From: Segatella copri
Lineage (GTDB): Bacteria; Bacteroidota; Bacteroidia; Bacteroidales; Bacteroidaceae
DNA: 64,000 nt
Direction: 5' to 3'
Assembly: GCF_026015625.1 (NCBI RefSeq)
Contig: NZ_JAPDVG010000001.1
Location: forward strand, 1,798,001 to 1,862,000
Part shown: positions 1 to 9,365 of the stretch, in pieces
Numbering within the stretch: position 1 is the stretch's first letter
Layout of the letters: every line of letters begins with the position of its first letter
Notes under the pieces: generated by a model
The model's database searches: none
Told to the model about the DNA's origin: nothing
Seen by the model: only the letters and a program-made list of their open reading frames with translations
Translations under genes and position numbers: made by a program

Positions 1-3000
1 CATCATCATCCACAATCAGCATCACCGGTTTTGCCGGTTCACGAAGCGGACTGGCAACAGCAACGCCTGCCTTTTGAGAACCTTGCTCAACTGGAGTTTC
101 ATCTGTCAGCAGATTTTCCCCAGCAACAGTTTCTTCTTCCTTCACCATTTCATCCGCCTTCTCTACCACAGCATCCATCTGGTTGAGCGGCAAGGTTACG
201 ATAAAGGTAGATCCCTTACCTACTGCAGATTCTACTTCAACCATACCATGATGAGCCTCAACGAGATTCTTCACGATGTTGAGACCGATTCCGGTTCCCG
301 GTTTGTTGTCGCGTGCCTGATAGAAGGCTCCGAAGATTTTCTCCTTTTCGTCAGGACTGATTCCCAATCCGTTGTCTTCCACCTCTATGCGGAAATGGGT
401 TCCATTCTCCAGCAGGCGGCAGGACAAGCGTACATAATCCTCGGTATATTTCAAGGCGTTGCTCATCAGATTGCTGATAACCTTGGTAATGGCCTCCTGG
501 TCAATCATCGCCACGAGTTCATCGGCTGGATAATCTACCACAAAACGGATGCTTTTCTGCTCGAAGGTAGGAGCAAAGCGCTCTGCCACAGCATGCATCA
601 GCTTCGAAATGTTGTTCAAACGGAAATGAACCTGCATGCCCTTCTGCTGCACTTTGTTGAAATCGAGCAGCTGATTGACGAGCAAGAGCAAACGCTGGGC
701 GTTACGGTCAATAACAGAAAGCGTCTGCGTGATAGTCTCACCATCGGAAAGTTTTCCGGAAACCTGTTTCCAATGCTCTTTCAGACTCTCCAAAGGTCCG
801 ATGATAAGCGTTACCGGCGTACGGATTTCATGGGCAATCATCGTGAAGAACTGCAGGCGGGCATCTCTCATCTCCTGATCCTGCTTGAGTTCCAACTGAT
901 CGAGTTCTTCCTGATGACGGAGTTTCTCACGTTTCAACCGGCTCTGCATGAACCAGTAGATTGCGTAACCGATGAGCAGAAGATACAGAATCTTGGCTGG
1001 CAAAGACCACCAGAACGGCGGATGAACCACAATCTTCAGTTTTGCCTCATTCTTCGACCATACACCATCATTATTGGTTGCCTTAACCAGGAAGGTATAG
1101 GTTCCGGCAGGAAGATTGGTATAGTTGGCACGATGCTCGTGGGTATAAATCCAATCCTTGTCTACTCCCTCAAGTTTATAAGCATACTGGTTCTTCTCAG
1201 GCGATACATAGCTCAGGGCGGCAAACGAGATATTGATGGTATTCTCGTTATGAGACAGATTGAGTTCTGCTGCATGACTCAGAGATTTCTCCAACTGGTC
1301 GCTCCCCGCCTCTATCGGCTGTCCGAAGAGTTCTACCGAGGTGATTGCTACAGGAGGAGCTACCTGGTTGATCTTGACGAGATATGGATAGAAGCAGTTG
1401 AAACCTCTTGTAGAACCGAAATAGATTCTGCCATCAGAAGCCAGGAGTCCGGCATTTGGCATAAACTGGTCGCAAGTGAGTCCGTCATATTTATTGAACA
1501 GCTGGACAGGTTCACCCGGCGTATATTTCACAATACCCTTGCTGGTAGAAATCCACATTACTCCCTGCGAAATGACAAGACTCGTGAAATCCTGACTTGG
1601 CGCATCGATGGAGATTCGGTGGAATATACCTTTTGAAGGCAGAAATTCGCAAAGTCCTTCGCTGGTTGCGACATAGAGCTGCCCCTTTTCGCCGATAGCC
1701 AGACAGTTTATCTGATCACTCACCAGCGAAGTAGAATCATTCTCTACATATTTATACTGTTTCCAGGCATTATTCTTGTCCAAGCGCCACAAGCCGCCTC
1801 CCTGGGTAGCAAACCATACGTTGCCCTGAGGATCTTCCTTGATATCGATGGTAAGCGACTTGAACGACTTGATTTTGCAGAACTTCTGCTGTCCTTCATC
1901 GAAGAGGTTGGCACCATCCATCGTAGCCGCCCAGAGCCGTTTTTTCCGGTCGCGATAAATACAATAGGCATTACCGCCCGAAGCCATTCCATCGGTCAGG
2001 AAAACCTGCTGCGCTCCGGTAGCCATATTCATTCTGATGACACCATTACCATAGGTTCCTACCCACAGATTATTTTCATCAGCAAAGAGCGCATGAACAT
2101 TATACTTGCCCATAGCCGCCTTGCCCGGATAAGAAACAAAACTGTTGGTCTGGGGATTAAAGCAGTCGAGTCCCGCATCATCCGTAGCTATCCAGATGCG
2201 ATGCTGTTGGTCTTCGAAGAATCTTCCTACCACATTACCGCGCAATCCGCCCAGACGGGCTGAATAAGCATGGAAACGCTCTTCAAAACTCGTAGAAGGA
2301 AGATAATTCACACCACCATAGTAAGTAGATACCCAAGTGCCACCTTCATTATCATCCGCAATACCATAAACAAAGCGCTCGCTCGTACTCCGGCTCGGAT
2401 TGTTGACTTCCGACAACATGTGCCAGATACGGTTCTGGATGTCATACTGCACCAATCCATCATCGCTGGCTATGAGAAGAGACTTGTTGTCGTTGCAGTA
2501 AAGCTGATGAATATGATGAACAGCATTACTCAAGGTTCCGCTGATGAGCTGTTCGGCACTACCATCGGCGTTGAGCTTGTAAAGTCCGTTTTCCCAGGTT
2601 CCGACATAAACATTGCCATCGGGAGTAGCCAGCATCGCCATGCCGTGAAACATGGTTGCATCGCCCTTCAGAGGGAATGCTTCAAACTGGTCGGTCGACT
2701 TGTTGAGATGATAGATGCTGGCTTCACCCTGGTTACAGAGCATCCATACCTGGTTGTTGGCATCAACCAGCGTACTTTTCACTTTACCCTGAATATTCTT
2801 CATCGGATACTGATGCAGTTCGTGAGTAGTCCGATTGTATCTGAACACGCCCTGTCCGCTAGTAGAAATCCAAACATTCTGATCGCCGTCAAGCGAGAAA
2901 TTTAGGACAGGCGCCGTAATCTTATCACTCAGTTTCTGGAATTGGTCGGTTGCATTAGAGAACAGATAGGCTCCATTATTGCAACCTACCAGCAGTCCTT

Positions 3001-3364
3001 CTTCGCAAGCAGTAAGGGCGCTCACAAACTGGTCTACAGTCGTAAAGGGATTATAATAGGTTCTGACATCGTATCCGTCAAAACGGCACAATCCGTTGTC
3101 TGTACCAAACCACATGTATCCCTTGGAACCTTGAACCACGCTACGCACAGCATTACTCGGCAAACCATTATCCATCGTGATAGAGCGCACCATAGGGTCG
3201 ATAGCAGCCAATTGTGCACCCGAGTTGGTTTGCGTTACCGAATGTGGCTGCGCCTGAATATCCGTAGCCCCTTTCGAGACGAAGGCTGTCGGTACCTGCG
3301 CCTCAGCCCCTACAGGCATCATCATGCAGAGCACAGAAACCATTAGAGTAGATATCTTTCTCAT
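1..3364 (-). CDS. Hybrid two-component system sensor (HTCS), C-terminus cut by window edge
   Basis: The reading frame starts at the ATG at 3362-3364 and is open to the left edge, giving about 1,120 residues. A signal peptide (MRKISTLMVSVLCMMM) is followed by a long series of WxxT/GL-type propeller repeats (roughly residues 60-680), a Y_Y_Y domain, one membrane segment near residue 788 (ILYLLLIGYAIYWF) and a HisKA domain with the H-box MIAHEIRTPVT near residue 846. A HATPase follows (DNGLGI; GTGIGLNIV), and the frame ends in the acidic pocket LIVDDD of a receiver domain. In complete HTCS proteins an AraC-type DNA-binding domain follows; it would lie outside the window. Such proteins sense glycan fragments in the periplasm and switch on utilisation loci. 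Its nearest gene here is a peptidase, so whether it controls the locus at 7.3-23 kb is open. Confidence 0.93.
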   Translation of the reverse strand, partial: MRKISTLMVSVLCMMMPVGAEAQVPTAFVSKGATDIQAQPHSVTQTNSGAQLAAIDPMVRSITMDNGLPSNAVRSVVQGSKGYMWFGTDNGLCRFDGYDVRTYYNPFTTVDQFVSALTACEEGLLVGCNNGAYLFSNATDQFQKLSDKITAPVLNFSLDGDQNVWISTSGQGVFRYNRTTHELHQYPMKNIQGKVKSTLVDANNQVWMLCNQGEASIYHLNKSTDQFEAFPLKGDATMFHGMAMLATPDGNVYVGTWENGLYKLNADGSAEQLISGTLSNAVHHIHQLYCNDNKSLLIASDDGLVQYDIQNRIWHMLSEVNNPSRSTSERFVYGIADDNEGGTWVSTYYGGVNYLPSTSFEERFHAYSARLGGLRGNVVGRFFEDQQHRIWIATDDAGLDCFNPQTNSFVSYPGKAAMGKYNVHALFADENNLWVGTYGNGVIRMNMATGAQQVFLTDGMASGGNAYCIYRDRKKRLWAATMDGANLFDEGQQKFCKIKSFKSLTIDIKEDPQGNVWFATQGGGLWRLDKNNAWKQYKYVENDSTSLVSDQINCLAIGEKGQLYVATSEGLCEFLPSKGIFHRISIDAPSQDFTSLVISQGVMWISTSKGIVKYTPGEPVQLFNKYDGLTCDQFMPNAGLLASDGRIYFGSTRGFNCFYPYLVKINQVAPPVAITSVELFGQPIEAGSDQLEKSLSHAAELNLSHNENTINISFAALSYVSPEKNQYAYKLEGVDKDWIYTHEHRANYTNLPAGTYTFLVKATNNDGVWSKNEAKLKIVVHPPFWWSLPAKILYLLLIGYAIYWFMQSRLKREKLRHQEELDQLELKQDQEMRDARLQFFTMIAHEIRTPVTLIIGPLESLKEHWKQVSGKLSDGETITQTLSVIDRNAQRLLLLVNQLLDFNKVQQKGMQVHFRLNNISKLMHAVAERFAPTFEQKSIRFVVDYPADELVAMIDQEAITKVISNLMSNALKYTEDYVRLSCRLLENGTHFRIEVEDNGLGISPDEKEKIFGAFYQARDNKPGTGIGLNIVKNLVEAHHGMVEVESAVGKGSTFIVTLPLNQMDAVVEKADEMVKEEETVAGENLLTDETPVEQGSQKAGVAVASPLREPAKPVMLIVDDD

Positions 3365-3405
3365 TATATGAGTCTTTATTTTCTGTTGTTAGATAATTTA
3401 ATGCC

Positions 3406-3437
3406 GCAAAATTACAAAAATATAACGAGAAATACAA
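3406..3437 (-). promoter_or_regulatory. Bacteroidota-type promoter for the HTCS gene
   Basis: On the minus strand the -7 box TAATTTTGC (3406-3414) lies 20 bases downstream of a TTG -33 element (3435-3437). This matches the usual Bacteroidota spacing. It sits about 42 bases from the HTCS start codon. Confidence 0.6.
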
Positions 3438-3443
3438 CAAAAA

Positions 3444-3513
3444 GAACAAAAAAAGCCCCGAAACAAGCAAATAGCTACTTTTTAAAAGTAAGACTATCCG
3501 TTTGCTTCAGGGC
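3444..3513 (-). terminator. Rho-independent terminator of the S9 peptidase gene
   Basis: On the minus strand, GCCCTGAAGCAAA (from 3513 downward) can pair with TTTGCTTGTTTCGGGGC, which is followed by a run of seven T. The hairpin lies 58 bases past the stop codon of the peptidase gene and just before the HTCS promoter, so the two minus-strand genes are separate transcription units. Confidence 0.7.
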
Positions 3514-3570
3514 AAAACTTAAATAATGATTCAAGTGAGAAGTTTCACTATCAACAGATTGAAACCAGAA

Positions 3571-5718
3571 TTACTTGCTCTTTACATCGCTCCATTTAGG
3601 CGGTTTCACACCCAGCAGATTCTTCACGAAGAAATCGTAGCGTTTGTGCTCGCCATAGAGTTCGCCCATGGTATGATGGGCTCCAGGAATCACCACGAGT
3701 TCGAAATCCTTGTTCGCCTTTTCCAGGGCATTCACCACCTGATAGGTGCTCGATGGATCTACGTTGTCATCTATCTCGCCTACCACCAGCATCAACGGGC
3801 GCTCCAGCTTATGGGCGTTCTCCACGTTGCTGCACTCTACGTAGCTGGAATCGACAGGCCAGCTCATCCATTGCTCGTTCCACCAGATTTTATCCATCCG
3901 GTTGTCGTGACAGCCGCAGGCACTATAGGCTGCCTTGTAGAAATCGCCATGCAGCAATACGGCGGTGGTACTCTCCTGTCCGCCTGCCGAACAGCCATAG
4001 ATTGCCACATTATCAGCATCCATATAAGGATACTTCTTGGCTGCAGCCTTTATCCAAAGTTCACGGTCTGGGAATCCGGCATCCTTCAGATTCTTGTAGC
4101 AAACCTCCTCAAACTTCTTGCCGCGATAGGAAGTTCCCATCGCATCGAGCTGGACTACGATGAAACCGAGTTCGGCAAGCGAAGTGGTGTACCAGTTGTA
4201 TGGCATGAAACTCTTCGGAGTATAGGCATCGCCCGGACCCGAATAGATATACTCGATAACTGGATATTTCTTGTTCGGATCGAAATTGGTAGGGCGCTGG
4301 ATGATGCCCCACATATCAGTCTTGCCATCACGCCCCTTAGCCACAAACACCTCAGGAGCTACCCATCCGTGCTTCTTCAAAGTAGCAATATCAGCCGTCT
4401 CCAGGGTCTTGACGAGCTTACCGGTCTGCGCATCTCTGAGCACGGTAACAGGAGCGGCATCCACCTTAGAATAGGTATCCAGGAGATAACGGTAATCATA
4501 GGTATATTGGGCACTATGATTTCCCTCTTCAGGAGTGAGCGCCACCATATTCTTGCCGTCGATACCTATTTTATAATAATGTACCAGATATGGGTCCTCA
4601 TTCCTGTTCACGCCACTAGCCGAGAAATAGATTTCTCCCTTCTCTTCATCCACACGCTGGATGCCGCGAACAAACCAGTCGCCCTTTGTAATCTGTCGGA
4701 TAACCTTCGACTTCTGCACATCGTAGAGATAGAGATGGTTCCAGTTGTCGCGCTCGCTCATCCAGAGCAGTTGCTTGCCATCCTTGATAAACTGACGCCA
4801 CAGACGACCATAGTTCACGAAAGTATTGGCACGCTCCTCTACCACGGTACGAAGCTTGCCGGTTTCGGCATTCATCGCCAGCATCTGATAGAGATGATGC
4901 CCACGCTGGTTGTACTCCATCGTCACCTCCTTGCTGTCTGGTGTCCATTGCATCCACTCCAGTTCATACTGGTTTTCTATCTGATGCTTGTCAGCCTCCA
5001 CCTTCTTTCCGGTAGCCACATCGATGATGACCGGATAATGCTGTGGCAGGGCATCGCCCGGCTTAGCATACTCCTGCTTGTGGAGGATAGGCTGCAGCTG
5101 GTCGGCAGGCGAAGATTCCACGTAGTAGGCATAGCGCTTCTCTACCGGAACACGCTTGCATACGAAGATGTGCTTGCCGTCTGGGCTCCATTGGATGCGG
5201 TTGCTGTAATAGCATCCGATGGTACCATCCTGGGTGAGGATTCGCTTGGCTTCGGTATAAGGTTTTCCTGCCTCATGAACCACCACGTTGTAACCTTCGA
5301 TGTAGGCTTCCATCTTGCCGTCGGGCGAAAGTACCGGATAAGCCTCCTTCTCCTCATCTACCTCCATCCAATGGCGCTCATGGCGTCTGCCGAACTGAGG
5401 CTTGTAGGCAGGACGAGGCTTGATGCCCAGCGCCTTCTCCAACGCTTCCTGCGAATCATAAGTCTTCATCTCATCCTTGTCGGCATCATAGGATACAAAC
5501 TTCTTGCCCTGAGGAGTAGAAATCTGATAATGCAGTACGTGGGTGGAATCGCACCAAGCCGATGAACGTGCCCAATGGAACACGGAATCGGCAGAAAACT
5601 GATGACGCAGCGCATAGGCTCTGTTGTAATCTTCTAATGTGCCCTGTGCTGAAGCTGTAGCTGCCGGCATCGCCAAAGCTGCGCTCAACAGCGAAAGAGC
5701 TAAAATCTGATTCTTCAT
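3571..5718 (-). CDS. DPP-IV-like prolyl oligopeptidase family serine peptidase (S9)
   Basis: The protein has 715 residues and a signal peptide ending near residue 25 (ATASAQ), so it is exported. It has an N-terminal beta-propeller (DPPIV_N type, about residues 60-470, with WSPDGK- and WTPDSK-type blades) and a C-terminal alpha/beta hydrolase. The catalytic triad is visible: Ser in YGCSAGGQ (near 576), Asp in EIDDNVDP (near 650) and His in GAHHT (near 678). The nucleophile elbow has Cys where most family members have Trp or His (GCSAGG instead of GWSYGG). The family removes dipeptides after proline or alanine and helps feed on peptides. It is transcribed alone toward the HTCS gene with a terminator between them. 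Confidence 0.93.
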   Translation of the reverse strand: MKNQILALSLLSAALAMPAATASAQGTLEDYNRAYALRHQFSADSVFHWARSSAWCDSTHVLHYQISTPQGKKFVSYDADKDEMKTYDSQEALEKALGIKPRPAYKPQFGRRHERHWMEVDEEKEAYPVLSPDGKMEAYIEGYNVVVHEAGKPYTEAKRILTQDGTIGCYYSNRIQWSPDGKHIFVCKRVPVEKRYAYYVESSPADQLQPILHKQEYAKPGDALPQHYPVIIDVATGKKVEADKHQIENQYELEWMQWTPDSKEVTMEYNQRGHHLYQMLAMNAETGKLRTVVEERANTFVNYGRLWRQFIKDGKQLLWMSERDNWNHLYLYDVQKSKVIRQITKGDWFVRGIQRVDEEKGEIYFSASGVNRNEDPYLVHYYKIGIDGKNMVALTPEEGNHSAQYTYDYRYLLDTYSKVDAAPVTVLRDAQTGKLVKTLETADIATLKKHGWVAPEVFVAKGRDGKTDMWGIIQRPTNFDPNKKYPVIEYIYSGPGDAYTPKSFMPYNWYTTSLAELGFIVVQLDAMGTSYRGKKFEEVCYKNLKDAGFPDRELWIKAAAKKYPYMDADNVAIYGCSAGGQESTTAVLLHGDFYKAAYSACGCHDNRMDKIWWNEQWMSWPVDSSYVECSNVENAHKLERPLMLVVGEIDDNVDPSSTYQVVNALEKANKDFELVVIPGAHHTMGELYGEHKRYDFFVKNLLGVKPPKWSDVKSK

Positions 5719-5774
5719 TATGCTTGATATTTTACTTGTTAACTTCTTAAGTTTTTTTTCCAGTTAGGAAAATA

Positions 5775-6029
5775 TTATTTCCCAGTATAGAAATCTGTGA
5801 TGCGTCGGATGGCACGCTGGCAAACCGGACAGAAATCATCCACTTCGTTGATTCGCATACGGCAAACCTGCGCCGGACGGTAACATCCCCTGCTCTGGTT
5901 GCCCGCCACGATGTAATCCAATCGCAGCGTCTTGTCTTCGAAGTTGTCTTCAAACTTCTGTGCCAGAGCCGTAGTAGCCCAAGGCAAGGTTGCCGCTGTG
6001 AGTATCAGCGATAAGAAGATTCGTTTCAT
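5775..6029 (-). pseudogene. Collapsed M64 (IgA-type) peptidase: N-terminus joined to C-terminus
   Basis: The 84-residue frame begins with a signal peptide (MKRIFLSLILTAATLPW...LAQ). It continues as KFEDNFEDKTLRLDYIVAGNQ, the typical first stretch of mature Bacteroidota M64 metallopeptidases. It then jumps straight to YRPAQVCRMR...FCPVCQRAIRRITDFY, which resembles the Cys-containing extreme C-terminus of the same family. The zinc-binding HEXXH core and about 340 residues in between are absent. This reads as a large in-frame internal deletion rather than a frameshift. The start at 6029 is chosen because it begins the signal peptide; an upstream in-frame start at 6104 has no such character. I infer the M64 match from memory of the family. 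Confidence 0.55.
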
Positions 6030-6235
6030 TTCGGTTATGATTTTTGCGTTATTTATTCTTTTCGTTATTGATATTTCGCCACAAAAGTACTGATAATCTT
6101 GCAAAAACGCTCACAATATCGTCTAAAATGATATAAATATCGTATCTTCTCAAAGAACATCTTAGAGATTTGTCAAAAATTACATCAAAACGATAGATTT
6201 GTGCAAAAAAACTTGGGAGATATTATAAAAAGTCG

Positions 6236-6244
6236 TATCTTTGC
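6236..6244 (+). promoter_or_regulatory. -7 box of the Rpn-family gene promoter
   Basis: TATCTTTGC lies 22 bases before the start codon at 6267. A TTG about 20 bases upstream (6213-6215) can serve as the -33 element. Confidence 0.6.
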
Positions 6245-6266
6245 CAAAAGAAATCTATAAAAAGAA

Positions 6267-7193
6267 ATGATTATGAGATTATCAGAAGAACGATATATTA
6301 GCTTACTTACCGACTTTGGTTTCAAACGTATATTTGGAACAAAGCCAAACAAAGACTTGCTCATCAACTTTCTGAATTCACTTTTTGATGGAGAGCAAGT
6401 CATTAAGGATGTTCGCTACCTTAATAGCGAGCACGTTGGTGATGTTTTCGCTGAGCGCAAAGCTATCTTTGACGTGTATTGTGAAAATGAGAAAGGAGAA
6501 AAGTTCATCGTTGAAATGCAGAACGCCTTTCAGAAATACTTCAAAGACCGTTCTCTCTTCTATTCTACATTTCCTATCAGAGAGCAAGCCCCAAAAGGAC
6601 AGGATTGGAATTTCAAGCTAGACCACGTTTATACAGTAGCATTGCTCAACTTTGATTTTAAGGAAGAAGCTTTCGACCAAAAAGAAATCAATCACGATGT
6701 TGGCCTGCTAGACAAAAAGACATTCAAGGTCTTTAACGACAAGCTTTCTTTCAAGTATATTGAGATTGCCAAATTCAACAAAAGCGAGACTGAGCTAGAA
6801 ACTCTGTATGACAAATGGCTCTATGTTCTCAAGAATTTACCCAAGCTTGACAAACGACCGAAAGCTTTAAAAGAGAGAATTTTCACGAAATTGTTTGAAG
6901 AAGCTGAAATCGCTAAATTCAGTCAACAAGAATTACGAGAATACGAGGATAGTCTTAAGGCCTATCGAGACATAAAAAATTCAATCGATACTGCGAAGGA
7001 AGAAGGCAGAAAAGAAGGCAGAAAAGAAGGTAGAGAAGAAGGCAGAAAAGAAGGCAGAGAAGAAGGCAGAGAAGAAGGTGTTGCCAAAGAAAAGTTGGCC
7101 ACCGCAAAGCGTCTTCTCGGCATGGGGCTCACACAAGAACAAGTTGCCAAAGGTACAGGTCTTTCTATTAAAGAGATTGAAAAACTTATTTAG
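6267..7193 (+). CDS. Rpn family recombination-promoting nuclease / putative transposase
   Basis: The protein has 308 residues. It starts with the family signature (ISLLTDFGFKRIFGT...NKDLLINFLNSLF), then the PD-(D/E)XK core with Asp in FDVYCEN and Glu-x-Gln in FIVEMQN (about residues 68-83). A (E/K)EGR repeat linker follows and then a short C-terminal helical segment (GLTQEQVAKGTGLSIKEIEKLI) that resembles a resolvase-type HTH. Family members make double-strand cuts and raise recombination, and are related to transposases. The gene stands alone with its own promoter and a strong terminator. The start could be 6267 or 6273, since both are ATG; neither has a clear ribosome binding site, as usual in this phylum. 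Confidence 0.88.
   Translation: MIMRLSEERYISLLTDFGFKRIFGTKPNKDLLINFLNSLFDGEQVIKDVRYLNSEHVGDVFAERKAIFDVYCENEKGEKFIVEMQNAFQKYFKDRSLFYSTFPIREQAPKGQDWNFKLDHVYTVALLNFDFKEEAFDQKEINHDVGLLDKKTFKVFNDKLSFKYIEIAKFNKSETELETLYDKWLYVLKNLPKLDKRPKALKERIFTKLFEEAEIAKFSQQELREYEDSLKAYRDIKNSIDTAKEEGRKEGRKEGREEGRKEGREEGREEGVAKEKLATAKRLLGMGLTQEQVAKGTGLSIKEIEKLI
6999..7082 (+). repeat. Tandem 12-bp repeat coding (E/K)EGR units inside the Rpn gene
   Basis: Seven consecutive 12-base units of the form (G/A)AAGAAGG(C/T)AGA encode EEGR, KEGR, KEGR, EEGR, KEGR, EEGR and EEGV. Each unit keeps the frame, so copy-number changes would lengthen or shorten a charged linker without breaking the protein. Confidence 0.9.
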
Positions 7194-7210
7194 GTTTAAA
7201 AGAAAACAAA

Positions 7211-7245
7211 GCCCCCGATAGCATTGTTACTATCGGGGGCTTTTA
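7211..7245 (+). terminator. Rho-independent terminator after the Rpn gene
   Basis: A perfect 10-bp stem, GCCCCCGATA / TATCGGGGGC with a 10-base loop, is followed by TTTTATATAT. The A-rich left flank means it can also end transcription coming from the susD side (minus strand). Confidence 0.85.
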
Positions 7246-7300
7246 TATATATCCCCTTGTCTTATCTCTAAAGACCTCAAGGGAAATTGAAATTCAAGAT

Positions 7301-9352
7301 TTACTGCTCGGCAGCCTCATCTGGTTCCATAGGCCAGTATGGATTCTGGTACAATGGAGAGTCTGCATAGGTCTTATGGTCAGGAGCTGTAAGCATAAAC
7401 TGACGCAAAGGCATTGGCTGTAGGTACTGAGCCATAGACCAGGTCATACCATTGTAAAGCATATTGGTAGAAACAATCTGGTAAGGACGGAAATACTCAG
7501 TCAACTTACGAGAAGATACTGTAGCTGTAACAGAACCATCATCTACCAACTGGTCTTCTGTATACCATTTTTCCATTGGAGTATTCCAAAGATGGAAGCC
7601 CTCAAGCTGATAAGGCTGTTTCATCAACTGATCGAGTGAACGCCAGCGAATCAAATCCATCCAACGAAGACCTTCAGCCATCAACTCTGTACGACGTTCA
7701 CGACGAATACTATACAAAGTAGGATCAGTCAATGCCTTGCCAGCAGAAAATGCGCCCCAATCATATTGTGTACCAGAACCATCGGTATAACCCTTTAACT
7801 CCTGTGCCATATCTGTGGCAGCAATAGTTGTCTGAGGGTCAGCAGCCTCACCTGTAAAGCCAGCAGCCTCACGGATTGCCTTCCAATATGAAATGCTCTT
7901 CGCATTTAAATTGTGGTCGAGCATATATTGAGCTTCAATATAGTTGAGCAAAGCCTCTGTGGCACGGAAGGTGATAGATGCAGTATAACCAGCCTGGTTT
8001 TCGGCCAGGTTCTGATTAAACGTACCACCCTTTCGAATAGCATAACCAGTAGTATAAGTTACGTCAAATGAGCGAGTAAACACTTGAGGAACTGGCTCTA
8101 TTGGTCGAACCTGCTCAGCAGCAATATTATTATCCTCACCCTGAAGAACGTTCTTCTGACCAGGACGCTTCAAGAAGATAAACAAACGTGGGTCACGATT
8201 GCGAACTACTGCATGAGTCGTTGTATCTTCATATACATATCCATCATGGTGTGCATAAGTAGGCTTACCATCCTTCATCAGAAAGGCATCAATCATACCA
8301 CGGGTAAAACCAGTATAGGTATTACCACGGTTTACAGCTACCTCAATGTTATCAGTCACACCTTTACCCTTATTATAGGCCTTCCAGAGAAGAACCTCAG
8401 GATAGGCAGACATATCGGTATTACCAAACTTATAGAAATAAGGATTGGTATCAGATAAAGACTGAGGTACGATACCTGTATTCTTATCCAATTTGCCTAC
8501 ATAAGCATCACCTACAATGGCAGCCTCATCAACCGCCTTCTGGAAGAAATACTTAGCTTCAGCCTCAACGCTACCTGTAGGATACTGATAATTGGCATTA
8601 TAGTCCTTTGACTTTCCTGGCCATCCCTCACCATTAGGAACGAATGGAGTACCAGCAAAATTGGTCAACCAAGAACCCTCAAACAAGGCTACACGGGATG
8701 CAAACAGATGAGCAACAGCAGGAGAGATACGTGTGGTTGCTTCCCAACCATCAGGCTCCATATAGGTTACAGCAGAATCCAGGTCGGCAAGAATAAAACG
8801 AGCAACCTCGTTGCGAGGACTACGCTTATTAGCTGCTACAAGGATAGCCTCATTTTCAGGCATGGCCTCTGTCACAATAGGTAAGTCACCAAAACTCTTG
8901 TACAAGCTGAAATAAGCATAGGCACGGAAGAAGTGTAACTCGCCGATATATTGACGAATCTTATTTTCATTACCCGCAATCAATCCATTCTCATAGTTAG
9001 ACTGTGCTATATTCAACTGATAGTTGATATCACGAATATTGTTCCAGCTCCATGAAGAGTTGTCGTTACTAGTCTTCCAACTACCTTTCTTATACTTAGA
9101 ATCGCCATTAGAACCGGTCTGATTATCTGTACCATTATCGTATGCGAATGTACCATAGCCTGCACCACTATGATATGGCAATACAGTCTGATAAAAAGCA
9201 TTAGCTACAGCTTGAAGCTGAGTAGCATCCTTGTAATAGTCGGTAGGAGTAATATCTGTAAGAGGCTCTTGCTTCAGGAAATCATTACAAGAAGCCATCA
9301 ACATACCGCATGCCAACAAAGGAAGTACCTTTAAAGATATATTGAATTTCAT
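7301..9352 (-). CDS. SusD-like outer-membrane glycan-binding lipoprotein
   Basis: The protein has 683 residues. A lipoprotein signal peptide with lipobox LMAS-Cys (Cys near residue 22) is followed by the RagB/SusD domain: NDFLKQEPLTDITPTDYY at the start, then the TPR-like helices (IGELHFFRAYAYFSLYKSFG) and a C-terminal segment with RRERRTELMAEGLRWMDLIRW. SusD caps the SusC porin and delivers oligosaccharides. It lies 13 bases downstream of susC in the same operon, the standard arrangement. Confidence 0.96.
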   Translation of the reverse strand: MKFNISLKVLPLLACGMLMASCNDFLKQEPLTDITPTDYYKDATQLQAVANAFYQTVLPYHSGAGYGTFAYDNGTDNQTGSNGDSKYKKGSWKTSNDNSSWSWNNIRDINYQLNIAQSNYENGLIAGNENKIRQYIGELHFFRAYAYFSLYKSFGDLPIVTEAMPENEAILVAANKRSPRNEVARFILADLDSAVTYMEPDGWEATTRISPAVAHLFASRVALFEGSWLTNFAGTPFVPNGEGWPGKSKDYNANYQYPTGSVEAEAKYFFQKAVDEAAIVGDAYVGKLDKNTGIVPQSLSDTNPYFYKFGNTDMSAYPEVLLWKAYNKGKGVTDNIEVAVNRGNTYTGFTRGMIDAFLMKDGKPTYAHHDGYVYEDTTTHAVVRNRDPRLFIFLKRPGQKNVLQGEDNNIAAEQVRPIEPVPQVFTRSFDVTYTTGYAIRKGGTFNQNLAENQAGYTASITFRATEALLNYIEAQYMLDHNLNAKSISYWKAIREAAGFTGEAADPQTTIAATDMAQELKGYTDGSGTQYDWGAFSAGKALTDPTLYSIRRERRTELMAEGLRWMDLIRWRSLDQLMKQPYQLEGFHLWNTPMEKWYTEDQLVDDGSVTATVSSRKLTEYFRPYQIVSTNMLYNGMTWSMAQYLQPMPLRQFMLTAPDHKTYADSPLYQNPYWPMEPDEAAEQ

Positions 9353-9365
9353 ATCATTCTAATAT

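Noticed and set aside
74..1636. Plus-strand 520-residue open frame
   Set aside because: It is antisense to the histidine kinase domain of the HTCS gene, whose minus-strand translation is clearly the real one.
3526..5565. Plus-strand 679-residue open frame
   Set aside because: It is the shadow of the S9 peptidase on the other strand, which has all catalytic motifs and a signal peptide.
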